A stretch of 64,000 bases of DNA, taken from positions 2,501 through 66,500 of the forward strand of contig RPFO01001309.1 of NCBI GenBank assembly GCA_009746045.1, read 5' to 3'. The stretch comes from Mesostigma viride (lineage: Eukaryota; Streptophyta; Mesostigmatophyceae; Mesostigmatales; Mesostigmataceae). Positions 31,639 through 43,453 of the stretch are shown here, piece after piece. How positions within the stretch are numbered: position 1 is the stretch's first letter; the number at the start of each line of letters is the position of its first letter. A program made the translations under genes and the position numbers. Under the pieces are notes generated by a model. The model saw only the letters and a list, made by a program, of their open reading frames with translations. It searched no databases and was not told the DNA's origin.

Positions 31639-31855
31639 CCCTGTCCCACTGTGCGGACTCCGTATGTGTTAAGCCCCCTGACATTCCACGAGACTAGCGT
31701 TAGTTGGCTCATAGGATGATGTCGTGGGAAGGCAGAGGTCTTATCTGGTTTCAGGGGTCGCGGTCGCGGCGCTTGCCGGTAGCCGGTGTCGCCGACGCTT
31801 CCATGTCGGAGAGGCCCAGATCGGACGGGAGGTTGGGGTGCAGCTCACCCTTTAT

Positions 31856-32869
31856 GACTTTTCGCAAGATCTCCAAGTACCTACTTTTTAATCATTTCAG
31901 GCAACCACCGGGTGCCCAACTCGGAAAGATACTAGACTACCTACCCAACTCGGAAAGATATTTTCGTTTCGCGTCTGCTTTCTAGTATATACAAATTACC
32001 GTACAAATATGCTGATTACGTACGGAGAGGCCCAGCGCCATGCCGCAAGATATTTTGTGCGTGTGGAGAGCGCGCCACGTGCAATGACTACTGTAGTCAT
32101 AGCTAGTCATGCGGCTGCTTTCCGGCCTCGTGAGTCGTGAGTCGTGAGTCGTGACTATGTCGTGACTATGTCGTGAGTTGTCGCCACAGTATGTAAAGGT
32201 CGTACGTCGTACAGGCCTGCCTGTACGCAGCGCTTGGCTCGTCTGGAGAAGGGCCCTTGTGAGGCCGTGGCTCGTGAGTCGTGACCCGCAAGGAGTCACC
32301 CGAGCTCGTGTATGAAAAATGACACGCCATGCCTGCGCCATATTGTTAGCATCAGTTGTTAGCATCTCTAGAGAGTAAAAAGTTCAATATTAAGATCGTC
32401 ATATTGAGCTTGGTATCATGGTATTTTTTATTATTATCGATAACTACTATGCCCTTTCAATCCTCTTGCTAGTCAAGGGAACGTGAGAGAGCAAACTTGT
32501 AATCAGCAGGTGCATGCCTGGCGATTCCGCAAAACCCGGGCCGCACTTGCATCCTGGTTTCAAGCAACACCTAATTGCTCGGCGAAATAAGGAAAAGAAT
32601 ACTGCGTAGGCCGACCTGGTCATGCACGGTAGCTGCTGTTGTGGCATATCGAACGCCACCAATGGCGAGACACGGCGAGCACTATGATTGCTGAAGGATT
32701 TACCGACATGGGCTGCAGAAAGCTCCCGGGTTTCCTCAGTACCCTTAGACGGGGCTGAAACGTTCCAAGTCACCTTGTTCTTGCTATCGGTAGCCATCAA
32801 TTGCCTCTGAGCTTCAGTGTAGTTACCGACGCCCTGAACAGAATATCAAGTGTCATCGTTGCTCGAGGT
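31856..32869. promoter_or_regulatory. Intergenic region between ACS/LINE-C and the GRF gene
   Basis: About 1 kb separates the LINE-C target site from the start of the GRF gene. It likely contains the original ACS upstream region, now 6.1 kb further from its gene, and the GRF promoter; the two genes are divergent. It contains GTCGTGAGTCGTGAGTCGTGACTATG-like direct repeats (about 32126-32180), which could bind a regulator. That is inference from position only. Confidence 0.4.
32447..32797 (-). CDS. Hypothetical 116-codon frame, doubtful
   Basis: An ATG-initiated frame lies on the minus strand, 73 bp upstream of and divergent from the GRF gene. The first 40 residues have a protein-like mixed composition (MATDSKNKVTW), but I recognise no domain. 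It could be a first exon of an unrecognised gene or chance. Confidence 0.2.
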   Translation of the reverse strand: MATDSKNKVTWNVSAPSKGTEETRELSAAHVGKSFSNHSARRVSPLVAFDMPQQQLPCMTRSAYAVFFSLFRRAIRCCLKPGCKCGPGFAESPGMHLLITSLLSHVPLTSKRIERA

Positions 32870-34636
32870 ATGGCTTCCGGCAGCGAGGCTATACGGGAGG
32901 AGCCTTTAATCTTGACATCTGTTGAACTGGAATCTGCACAGGACAAGGAGGATATCGCTGCCCTAAGCCGACGCACGATGGATGCAGAAGAGCATCAAAA
33001 GGAGATTCCTGAATGTAATTGTGGACGTCCTGCGGTAGTGAAGACAGTAATTGGGGCGAATAATCCCAATAAAGGCTGCAGGTAACCAGAGGCAGATGAC
33101 ACAACCTGCGCAGATCCTTAGAAAGGCCATGCCGCCGCTCTCCCCCCTCCCCCTTCCCCCCCCCCCCCCCCCCCTCCCGCGCCTCCCATGGAGTTAATTG
33201 TTCCGCACATTCTTACACTACATGTGCTCTGAGGGTTGCGACTTGTGCATTCTGACACTGCCTGTGCTCTAAGGGTTGCTGTTTGTGGATGGGATATTGG
33301 ACAGACGGCGTTCGAGAGCTCTTTTGCCTACCTTGGATCTGTTGGGATCGGTTACCATGGACTGAGGGCTTTGGGATGCATGTAGGCTGTCCCTGGCTGC
33401 TGCAACCGCAATGTGCCAATGGCTCTATAACACAGAGACAGTCACCCTATATCGTCATGTCGTGAATGGGCATGCTGTTTGCGTCGGCCACAAACTGTAA
33501 GACAAGCACTGGCCTTTCTGAAGGCCGCCGCCGCCGTGGCTGGAGACCACAGCAAGTGGGGTGGCATACACACGATCGGGTGGCCCGCTGCGCGCTTAGC
33601 TGCGGGCTGGTCGCACACATGGGTGGGATCACAAGGCTGTTTCCCTGGCCATGCACCTTTCTACCTGGCCCCGCCCCACAGATACTGGGCATGCGCGGAC
33701 CACCAGCTCCCCTTTTACATGCGGGCCAAGAAGCAAGGCACAAAGAAGCACGGCGGCAGCGAGCAGGGGGGCGCGTCAAGCCTCGAGGATAGGGCCGGCT
33801 GTCGCATGTTCCGGTGAGGTTTCTGCCACCTGGAGGTGGCTTGACTTGCTGTCGCAGGACCCCACCCCTAGCGTCCGCGAGGGTGACCTCACTGTGGCCA
33901 GCAGGGTTGCACGCGCCTGCCTCGGCGTGGTTACTTCTTCCGTTGGTTTAGCCAATCACTGCTTACAGCCAGAGGCGGCTGCATCGGCCAGTAGCAATTC
34001 CATGGTCCACGGCTCTGGGACCCTGTTTACGTTTGTTTTCTGGCATCGGCTGTCTTCTTGTCCTTCCCCCATGAGCTGTGTTAAGAGTTGCATGTGGTGT
34101 TGCCGATGCAATTCATGGGTGGCATACACATGGCTACGCCTGGGCTGTCCCTGTGCCCGCAGCATCAAGCAAGACACATGCCCAATGTACGCCGATTCTG
34201 TGCATGCCGCTGTGTGTTTGGTTCCTCCGATACCCGGCCTTCTGTGGTGGTGCAGATGTCTGCCATGCTAATGATATCTTTCTCGCTCTGATCAACAAGG
34301 TGCGATGGCAGGCATCCAGCTGTCTACTGTGGACGCCCCAAGCGGGTAGCCTCAGGCCTCCACAAGTAATGGCGGGTGGCCCAGGCGTGCATACCCTGTT
34401 GATTCTTAGTAACAGCCGTGGAAGTGACTTTTGCAATGGCCTTGTGCCCTTGTTTCCTTATCCTGTTCCTTCATGGTTTGATGGCCGCCTGTTGTTGCCC
34501 ATGCCATGTGTCCTGTCGCATGCATGTGTCCTTGGAAACGCCCAGGTGGATCGATCCCCCACGACTAACGGGAGCAGAGAAGAAAGCAAAGGCAAAGGAG
34601 AGGTTGAGGGAGAGGGAGTTAGCTTTGTTGGAGTGA
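32870..34636 (+). CDS. GRF-type zinc-finger protein, 3 exons, 144 aa
   Basis: Exons 32870-33081, 33682-33813 and 34546-34636 join in phase with GT-AG introns of 600 and 732 bp. The GRF finger is spread over all three: PECNCGRPAVV near residue 47, NPNKGCR/YWACAD across junction 1, and CRMFR/WIDPP across junction 2, matching CxCG...NPGR.fY.C...C.fF.W.D. GRF fingers bind single-stranded nucleic acid and occur in topoisomerase III, APE2/NEIL3-type repair enzymes and small solo proteins. Here it is solo, with a 35-residue insert between the last two zinc ligands and a Lys/Arg/Glu-rich helical C terminus (AEKKAKAKERLRERE). ATG 32870 is the first Met in frame. The substrate is unknown. Confidence 0.85.
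33082..33681. other. Intron 1 of the GRF gene
   Basis: It contains a C-rich stretch with an 18-C run (about 33157-33174) and a diverged tandem duplication of about 48 bp around TGTGCTCTGAGGGTTG. Otherwise nothing is recognised. Confidence 0.6.
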
Positions 34637-35345
34637 TTGATAAGGAAGTTCGCCCGAGGGGTGCATGAGCCCAAACAATCAGTTTTGCATCACTTTCCGA
34701 ACTTGACATTGTATTGTGAGACGGTCAAAATGTTCTGATTGATAGCGTTACTGGATAGACCCAACCAAAGCATGTATGCTAGCCCCGATAATCGTGATAC
34801 TGCGTCCCGTGGTTACCAAGAATGGAACCTTCGACCCCTGTACACAGCAAGGAGGGAAACCGCCCTCGAAGTTAGCTTGCACTAGCTTCTCTTACTGCCA
34901 CAAGCTAGTGGGCAGGCCGCAGAGAACTTTCTCTGCATCATGGTGCTCGCCCAACTGTGGCTGCAGTAGTAGAGCGCTAGCCGCTACACAGCAAGGCCCA
35001 CTAACTTGTAATCAACATGTACTCCGGACGGCTGCCAGGTGCTGAACCCATACATTAAGTGAGACAACCAGCGCATGGAAGCTCGAGCCTGCCGTTATCT
35101 GATCCGCATTTTCGAGCCGTTCAGGATGATGAATATGAATGGAGATGGAAATGTTTAGCCTTGTTGATTCAATTTATTGCTGGTGTATATCGCTAAGAGA
35201 GACAAGATGACCTAGACGGTGGGGCCGGAGTCATCTTGCTTGATCAGGGCGTGTGTTTCGATCGAGCCTAACTGGCGCTGGGAGTGTCTAGTGGTGAGCA
35301 CCATTGCTGCGATCGCTCTCCCACTATGTGAGATAACATACATAC
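34637..35345. other. Intergenic, 3' of the GRF gene
   Basis: It contains the 3' UTR of the GRF gene and unique DNA up to the LINE-A target site. CACTAGCTTCTCTTACTGCC followed by ACAAGCTAGTGGGC forms a small inverted repeat near 34880. I see no coding region. Confidence 0.5.
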
Positions 35346-35357
35346 ATCAAGGAGACA

Positions 35358-35800
35358 ACCGGATCCTGCTTGCCGACGCGCCGCCGATTCCTGAGTGGCA
35401 GCACAGCTACCGTATTATGCTGTACAAAAACAAAGGTTCCCCTGACGACCCCGCCAACTACAGAGGAGTGTGCATCCAGAGCGCCGCGCTCAAGTTGTTC
35501 ATGCGCATGATCCTCAACCGCCTTCGTTCTGCTCTCGACTGTCATCTTGGGGAAAGTCAAATGGGCTTCCGTCCTGGGCGCAACACCGTCATGGCCATCT
35601 TCGTCGCGCGTCGCCTCTTCGAGGAAATCGCTCTCCTGCAACCTGGTGAGTTTCCCGCCATCCTGATCTTCGTCGACTTCATCAAGGCTTTTGATTCTGT
35701 CCTCTGGGACGCTCTATGGGCTGTACTTGCTCGCGCTCGCGTCCCCACTCCCCTGATTACCGTCATCCGCACGCTGTATGAGGGGTCCACCACTTCGGTG
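35358..35800 (+). pseudogene. LINE-A reverse transcriptase, part 1
   Basis: It codes the RT region from ILLADAPPIPEW through YRIMLYKNKG and FVDFIKAFDS to EGSTTSV. LINE-B then interrupts, and by chance the frame stays open into it, giving a misleading fused 557-codon frame from 35219 to 36892. Confidence 0.92.
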
Positions 35801-37803
<2,003 letters not shown>

Positions 37804-37895
37804 CGGTGCGCACTCAACACGGCATTACCCCGCCATGCCCACTGCAGACCGACGTCTGGCAGGGTTGCGTCCTGTCGCCGTACCTGTTTATTATT

Positions 37896-38723
37896 AATTA
37901 ATTAATTAATTAATTAAACTCGTGCTCCCGTTGGGGAGTCACGGAGCACCGAAGTGCTTTTAATCCCTGTGTGTGCACTACAGGAGAAAGGGCAGAGACC
38001 CCCAGTCTCCTTCATGCCAAAGGCATGCCACAGCTGCAATCGGGCGCGGCTAGCTAAAAGGACAGGCTAACGATCCGGCAAACTGTGGGTGCAATAAGAC
38101 CCATGTGAGCATATCATAGCAAGGAGCGTGGGCAAGTAATCTGAACATAGCCAGGGCGTAGCATGGCTGTACTAGGACTAGGCTATGGCTGGTTGTGTAC
38201 CGTGCGTTGGCGGCACGTGACTAGGTGTGTTGGCACAGCTAGGCAACATTCTAGGCATGGCTGCCTTAGCGGCAGTGACGCCAATGGTTACAAGCTAGGG
38301 CTATTGCTATTCTAGCCCGCTGGGGGCGTCCACATCTTGTGGTTGATCATCAGGTCCCCGCCCCTCCAGTACACCTTGGGCTTCTGGGGGTCCTGCTTAT
38401 GGCGGAGGTATTCCGGCCACAGGTCGCGTCGCTGCTGTTGCTGAGCGGGGGTGAGGTCGTCATCCAGCGTCCAGGTGAGGTCGTGCAACCGCTTGCGACG
38501 AGAGAGGAACCGCTGCTTATCCTCAGGGGAGGAGAAGGTGAGTAGGACTGGTGGGGGAGCCGCCTTGTCCCGTGAGTGGGGAAGGCGGTGGCACCCACGC
38601 AGTTCTACCTCACCTACCAGGCCCATGAGGGTAAGAAGCTGGTTCTTGAGCTCGTCAGCAAGAGAGGTTGACGTCTCACCTGGCTTCTGGGGGAAGCGAC
38701 GTAGCACCACTCGGCACTCGCGG
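37896..38723 (-). mobile_element. ORF1-only retroelement, 5'-truncated copy in LINE-A
   Basis: An 11-bp target duplication TGTTTATTATT (37885-37895 and 38724-38734) delimits 828 bp in minus orientation: the C-terminal part of an ORF1 protein (38312-38723), then about 400 bp of 3' UTR with the GTGCTCC...GGAGCAC hairpin and an AATT-repeat tail. The coding part is nearly identical to that at 63525-63920. Confidence 0.92.
38312..38723 (-). pseudogene. ORF1 protein, C-terminal fragment
   Basis: It reads RECRVVLRRF through LDDDLTPAQQQQRRDLWP to PKVYWRGGDLMINHKMW and a stop. This is the RRM plus C-terminal domain layout of L1-type ORF1 proteins, which coat the element's RNA. It is truncated at the 5' end by incomplete reverse transcription. 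Confidence 0.85.
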
Positions 38724-38734
38724 TGTTTATTATT

Positions 38735-39597
38735 GTAGTGGATTATGTTATGCGCCAGGCACGTGCTCGCTTTGCTAGCATTGCAGGCCGTGCCCCTGCA
38801 GGCCTAGCGATCACGAACGAGCTTGGGGAAGGGGGGCCGACTAACAAGCAGAATTTACTAGCTGACCTAATTTATGCCGACGACATCACGCTCATCGAGA
38901 AGCCGGAGTCTGCCCAACTTTGGCTGGACTGCCTGGCGCTCGAGGCTCGGGCGGTTGGTCTAGAAATCAGCCCCAAAACGGAGGCCCTGGCCCTCGGCAT
39001 GGCAGGGCCCCCACCCACACTCCGCCTCTTAGACGATGCCGAGGTCAACTACCCTCCTTCAGGCCGCTTCAAGCTGCTCGGCAGTTGGCTTCCCGACTGC
39101 GAGGACGACATGACGACACGGACCGGCATGGCGTGGGCGCACCTCCATGACCACCGCCGCTGGTGGAGCAACCCCGCCCTACCCCGGATCGTCAAGCGTG
39201 ACCTCTTCAAGGTCGTCATTCTGACGATCCTGACCTACGGCGCCGAGACGTGGGCACTGACGCAGGAGCTGGAGCAACGACTCGACGGCGCCGTCACCAA
39301 GATGCTGCGCAAGGCCTATAACATCCCCTTTGGTTTGCACATTAGTAATGAGGATTTGTACGCTGATTTGCCCTATGTTTCCCACATTATTAGGCACAGG
39401 CGCCTGGGCCTAGCCGGGCACCTGGCCCGCACAGATCAGGTAGATACCTCAGATAGACTAGCTGGCACCAAGCCCGCCCAGCCTGGGCGATATGTCCTAA
39501 CCTGGCGTGCCCCCGGCCGCGCGCGGCAGGGCCACCACCCGTGGACATTTCGTGATAGACTCGGCATGGACATGTGCTACACTAGACGTGACGGGCT
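38735..39597 (+). pseudogene. LINE-A reverse transcriptase, last part
   Basis: It covers VVDYVMRQARARF, LLADLIYADDITLIE and the conserved C-terminal helix/zinc-like region down to CYTRRDG, where the TIR element breaks the frame. It continues after 40095 for about 60 codons to the LINE-A end. Confidence 0.9.
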
Positions 39598-40090
39598 GGC
39601 CGGGCCCACTTCAAATGTTCCGCCGTCCAAGCCAAATGTGTGACACTTTTTCGCTATTTTCGCAAAAAAAAAAAAAAATTCGCACGAGTTCGCGTGATTT
39701 TCGCGTGATTTTCGCAAAATTTTCACACATTTTCGCACGATTTCGCACGATTTCGCACAATTTTGCATGATTTCGCACAATTTCGCATGGATTTCAACCA
39801 AGGGTCGTTTTGGGGAGTGACGTTTGACAAAATTTCGCATGAATTCACACACGTTGTGCACATCAAAATTTTTTACCGTCGACATTTTTCACATGAAATT
39901 TCGCACGATTTCAGCAAATTTCGCACAAATTCGCACGATTTCAGCAAATTTCACACGATTTCAGCAAATTTCGCACAATTTCGCACAATTTCGCACGACG
40001 AATCACTCTGCAGAGTGACGATCGTCGAAAAAGTCAAAAAAAACGACAAAAAGTGTCACACTTTTCGGAACATTTGAAGTGGGCCCGGCC
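39598..40090. mobile_element. 493-bp TIR element (MITE) in LINE-A
   Basis: The ends are perfect 25-bp inverted repeats beginning GGCCGGGCCCACTTCAAATG, with a further GTGTGACACTTTTT match inside. It is flanked by GGCT on both sides (39594-39597 and 40091-40094). The empty site is seen in the LINE-A copies at 1000 and 59280. The interior is an array of TTTCGCACGATT-like units and contains no transposase. Confidence 0.93.
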
Positions 40091-40331
40091 GGCTCACCCC
40101 CGGGCAGCCTCCTGGTTTGTCTGTAATATGGAGGCAGATGGTGCGCAAGGATAGATGGCAAGTAGTGATGAAGGAGACCACCCCCAATTAAGCCTGTGGG
40201 GGCTCCGCGTGTGACCAAGTATGGCATTCATAGCGATTCGGGCCGCGGTGCCCACACCCCTGTAACTAGGACCTAGATAGCTTATACCATCCATTCCATC
40301 CCATGTTCCCCTCCCACTGAGGACTTATGCT

Positions 40332-40350
40332 CACGTGACGCAGTCACGTG
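40332..40350 (+). other. LINE-A 3' hairpin
   Basis: CACGTGAC-GCA-GTCACGTG has an 8-bp perfect stem and a 3-nt loop, directly followed by TCTATTAATTAATT. It is identical in all LINE-A ends here (1244-1262, 59020-59038 inverted) and in the ORF1-only element at 45272-45290. It is likely the RT recognition structure, by analogy with stringent LINEs. Confidence 0.85.
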
Positions 40351-40449
40351 TCTATTAATTAATTAATTAATTAATCAAGGAGACATGCGTGTATGTTGGA
40401 TCGCCGGCCATGCGTCCAGGAATAGTTGTCTCACTTAATACATACATGT

Positions 40450-40671
40450 GTGTTAGCCATTAATAATAAATTAATTTTATTAAATTAACACGTGCTCCCG
40501 TTGGGGAGCCGTCGATCACGGAGCACCAGAGTGCTTTTAACTGGCTGAGTGTGCACAGCGTGCAGGGGGGCAGGTCGAGACTGAACCCCGGCCCCGGCCT
40601 TCCCTCATGCCACGGGGTGCACAATCGGATCCCCGGCGAAATTAATTATGACGGCATGTAGCCATGCTTTA
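40450..40671 (-). mobile_element. Relic 3' UTR of an ORF1-only element
   Basis: ATTAAATTAACACGTGCTCCCGTTGGGGAG and the following 180 bp resemble the 3' UTR seen at 37896-38100, in minus orientation. It is interrupted at 40672 by element X. No coding part was recognised on the far side (from 46439). Confidence 0.65.
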
Positions 40672-41373
40672 GAGGCCCAGTGAATTGAATTGAATTGTAA
40701 CATAACTCCGTTGGGAGTATATGTAGCACATAGCCCTTGAGAGGGGGCATATGGCCTATCATACATCCTAAGCTACTTCCTGCAAGGGTGGGGATGTAAA
40801 GGACCCTTGCTCTAGGTGCACCAGGGCACTTGCATCCCCATGATCTTCAAGCTATGCCCAGCGAAGGGGGAGCCTGTCATGGGGGGGAAGATCAGCAGAG
40901 CTATACAAAAAGGCTAGGGCATGGCGTCTCAGCAGAGAGTTACTCCCTGCATGGGCACAACATAGCTAAATAAAGCTAGGCATCATCTGGAGTGTGGCAC
41001 ATCATAGGCACACATGTACATGATTAAATAAAGCGTGTGGCTTAGCTAGGATAGTGCCTCTAGGAGGCGTACATGTACATGGCCACGGTCTATCTATTCT
41101 ACACTACTACTGCTGTATTCCCCTAAGCTGGGGCGTCTGGAGTCGTTGGGGCCGCGGGGGTCGCCTGCCAGGGCTTGTGGCCGACGTAGATGGCCGCCCC
41201 CTTCCAGTACACCGGCTGCCCCGCCTTGGTCTTCCGGAGCTGGAGGTAGGTGGGCCATAGCTCCCGTCGCCGTTGTTGCTGCGCCAGGGTCAAGTCGTCG
41301 TCAAGGGTGAAGAGAGTCTTCTCGAGCCGCTTGCGGCGTCGGAGAAAAGAAATCTTGTCCGCCGGGGTCTTAA

Positions 41374-43093
41374 CTCGTCGTCTGTCCCAACTCAGTCCTC
41401 ACAGGAGGACTGAGTTGACAATTTTCAACCGCATGTAGCGACTAGGTGGGGGGTCCATCCCAAATGTTTTGATGTGGATCTGGGGTGTACTAGATGTCAT
41501 TTTGTTGGCAAAAATACTGCATATGTGAAAACTTGACCCGAACACCTGAAAATTACACGGACGTTGGGCACCCCTCGCGAATTTGCATTTTTCGGGATAA
41601 GAACGAGTGGGAAAAATTCAATCAAATCCTGGGGCATGAAGAAAAAATATAGGCATGTAAACAATATAGTTCTTGAAACGTGGCAAAAAACTGGGCTCGA
41701 TTTGGCCACTGCAACTGCCTGAAACAATTAAAAAACTCTCAGTCCTCAGGAGAGGAATGGGGCTTTTGCTAACTTTGCTAGCATGTAAGTGCGGTCATAC
41801 TACACATCACCGTGGCCACCAACCATCCCAATCAACTCATTTCCCTTCAAGCATTACAGGACAACACACTTGCATCATCATACTTCAGGTATATCATACC
41901 TTATCATGTAGTGAGAGCCTATGCATGCGTGTAGGGAATGGGCTTGGATACCTACCAACAAAGGGTTATGTTATAAGTGTCAACCACCAATATAATGGGT
42001 AGGTTAAGCATATTTCCATTGTTTCTAACAACAATAGATATGGCTATAACTGTTTTGCCTTGCCATGATGTGGCCAACATAGTTGCTGGCACATGATGGC
42101 AGTGGTTTGTCACCAAGACTTTTCACTCACCCGCAAAAGCTTGAATGCACCCTTGACGCAGCCCGTGGCCACACAATCATGCAGTATGAACGTAGCAAAA
42201 GAATAACTTACATCTATGAAGGTGTTTAAACCTGCACAGCTCCTTAAACCCTGCACAACTACACTGGGTTCAGGCAAATGCCTGCTAACATCATCTGAAA
42301 AGGGGGTTTTAGAGAGGGGCAGGCAACGGTCAAGAAAGAGCATCAAGACTTGAACCTGACAACGCCTCGCAAGCTTAAACTCATGTAAGAACATCAAGAA
42401 ACGAAGAGGCAACGATTATCCGGCTTTACCTGGCACGGCTGGCGTTACCTTGGCCCAGGCGGTGCCCGCAAAAGTGGCACTCTTCGGCACATAGACCATG
42501 ACGTGACAGAATGGTCGAAATCATCAAATCTATACTGTCACTCAATTTATTCTAATACAATGCATGTTAAAATGTAGAAAGAAACCTATCAGCCATTGAA
42601 ATTGCGCCGGAAAGCAAGCGCAGTCATCGATTCCGTCGACCTGCCTTATCGCAGTTTTTTCCAGCAAGAACAGTGCCGACACCGAGTAAATCGCATCCCC
42701 GCGAGCTAAAAATTGATTTATATCATCTTTAGGGCATGTTAAATCTATTTACTGAGTTTGGACAGCTCACTCGTCCGCAAACGTAAACTGCATGCATGGG
42801 CGCGAGCCGCCATGGCTAGGTCGTGCATTTCCGGAACTCGCGTTTCACGTGGAAAAGTACCCTTACCACCTGTACTTTGACCGTACAGTTAGCCGCGCAT
42901 ACCAAATCCAAAAAAATCCCAAAAATATGTCCAAGAAAGATCTTTTCACGTAGTATTTGAATAAATTTTGAGAGAATTTTTTTGTCAAACATTCTGACTG
43001 GGGCGAATTTTCTACGAAACCCAAAAACTCGGTCCTCTAGAGAGGACTGAGTTCAACTCAGTCCTCCGTAGAGGACCAGGGACAGACGACGAG
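41374..43093. mobile_element. TTAA-flanked TIR element 1 (1.72 kb), piggyBac-like
   Basis: Perfect 15-bp inverted ends CTCGTCGTCTGTCCC are flanked by TTAA (41370-41373 and 43094-43097). Excising it with one TTAA restores the ORF1 frame of element X exactly. Just inside both ends lie palindromes of ACTCAGTCCTC. No transposase frame is present. TTAA specificity is typical of piggyBac. The interior holds possible minus-strand exon-like pieces (for example ATG at about 42502, MVYVPKSATF, ending at a GTAAAG donor), perhaps captured host DNA. Confidence 0.88.
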
Positions 43094-43453
43094 TTAAAGG
43101 TGAGAAGGAGCGGGGGCGGCCCTGCCTTACCCCGCGCGCGGGGAAGGCGGTGGGCGACCAGGTCGATCTCACCAGTAAGGCCCATGCGACTAAGAATTTC
43201 TCTCTCAAACGCACGTGCAAGCTTCTCGGAATTCTCACCTTCCTCCATGTCGAGGTTCTTGACAATGACGTTAAGGCTGCGCTTGGCAAGCTCGAGCCAT
43301 GAGCCACGAGCCACGAGCGGACATGGCTGACGGCGGAGCTCAGAACTTTTGCGTCTGAGCCCCAAATTCAGTCAGGCTACTTGCATCAGATGCGTCTTTT
43401 CAAGACGCATCTGCTAGTATAATCGGTTACGGCTGTAACGCAGTATTTTGCAA

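Larger units (their letters stand above)
29661..31712 (-). pseudogene. LINE-C AP-like endonuclease, split by a hAT-like element
   Basis: The frame starts at ATG 31712 with SWNVRGLN, is interrupted by the 979-bp hAT-like insert, and resumes at about 30644 down to 29661 with GLQEHKI, ITIYAPT, GDFNIDL, RRLDKIYI and AFSDHYP. These are the ordered signatures of the apurinic-type endonuclease of LINEs. Removing the insert and one 8-bp target copy restores a continuous frame, which confirms the endonuclease was intact before that insertion. Confidence 0.92.
25712..31839 (-). mobile_element. LINE-C, L1-like non-LTR retrotransposon
   Basis: A 16-bp target duplication GCAGCTCACCCTTTAT (25696-25711 and 31840-31855) delimits the element. 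On the minus strand it has 127 bp of leader, an endonuclease region, a reverse transcriptase and a C-terminal zinc-finger domain, as in plant L1-like LINEs. It has no ORF1 and no long poly-A tail. It is inactive: a hAT-like element splits the endonuclease, the frame shifts near 29670, and about 420 bp of non-coding DNA separates the RT from the zinc-finger end. It lies 187 bp upstream of the ACS start codon, in the same orientation. Confidence 0.95.
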
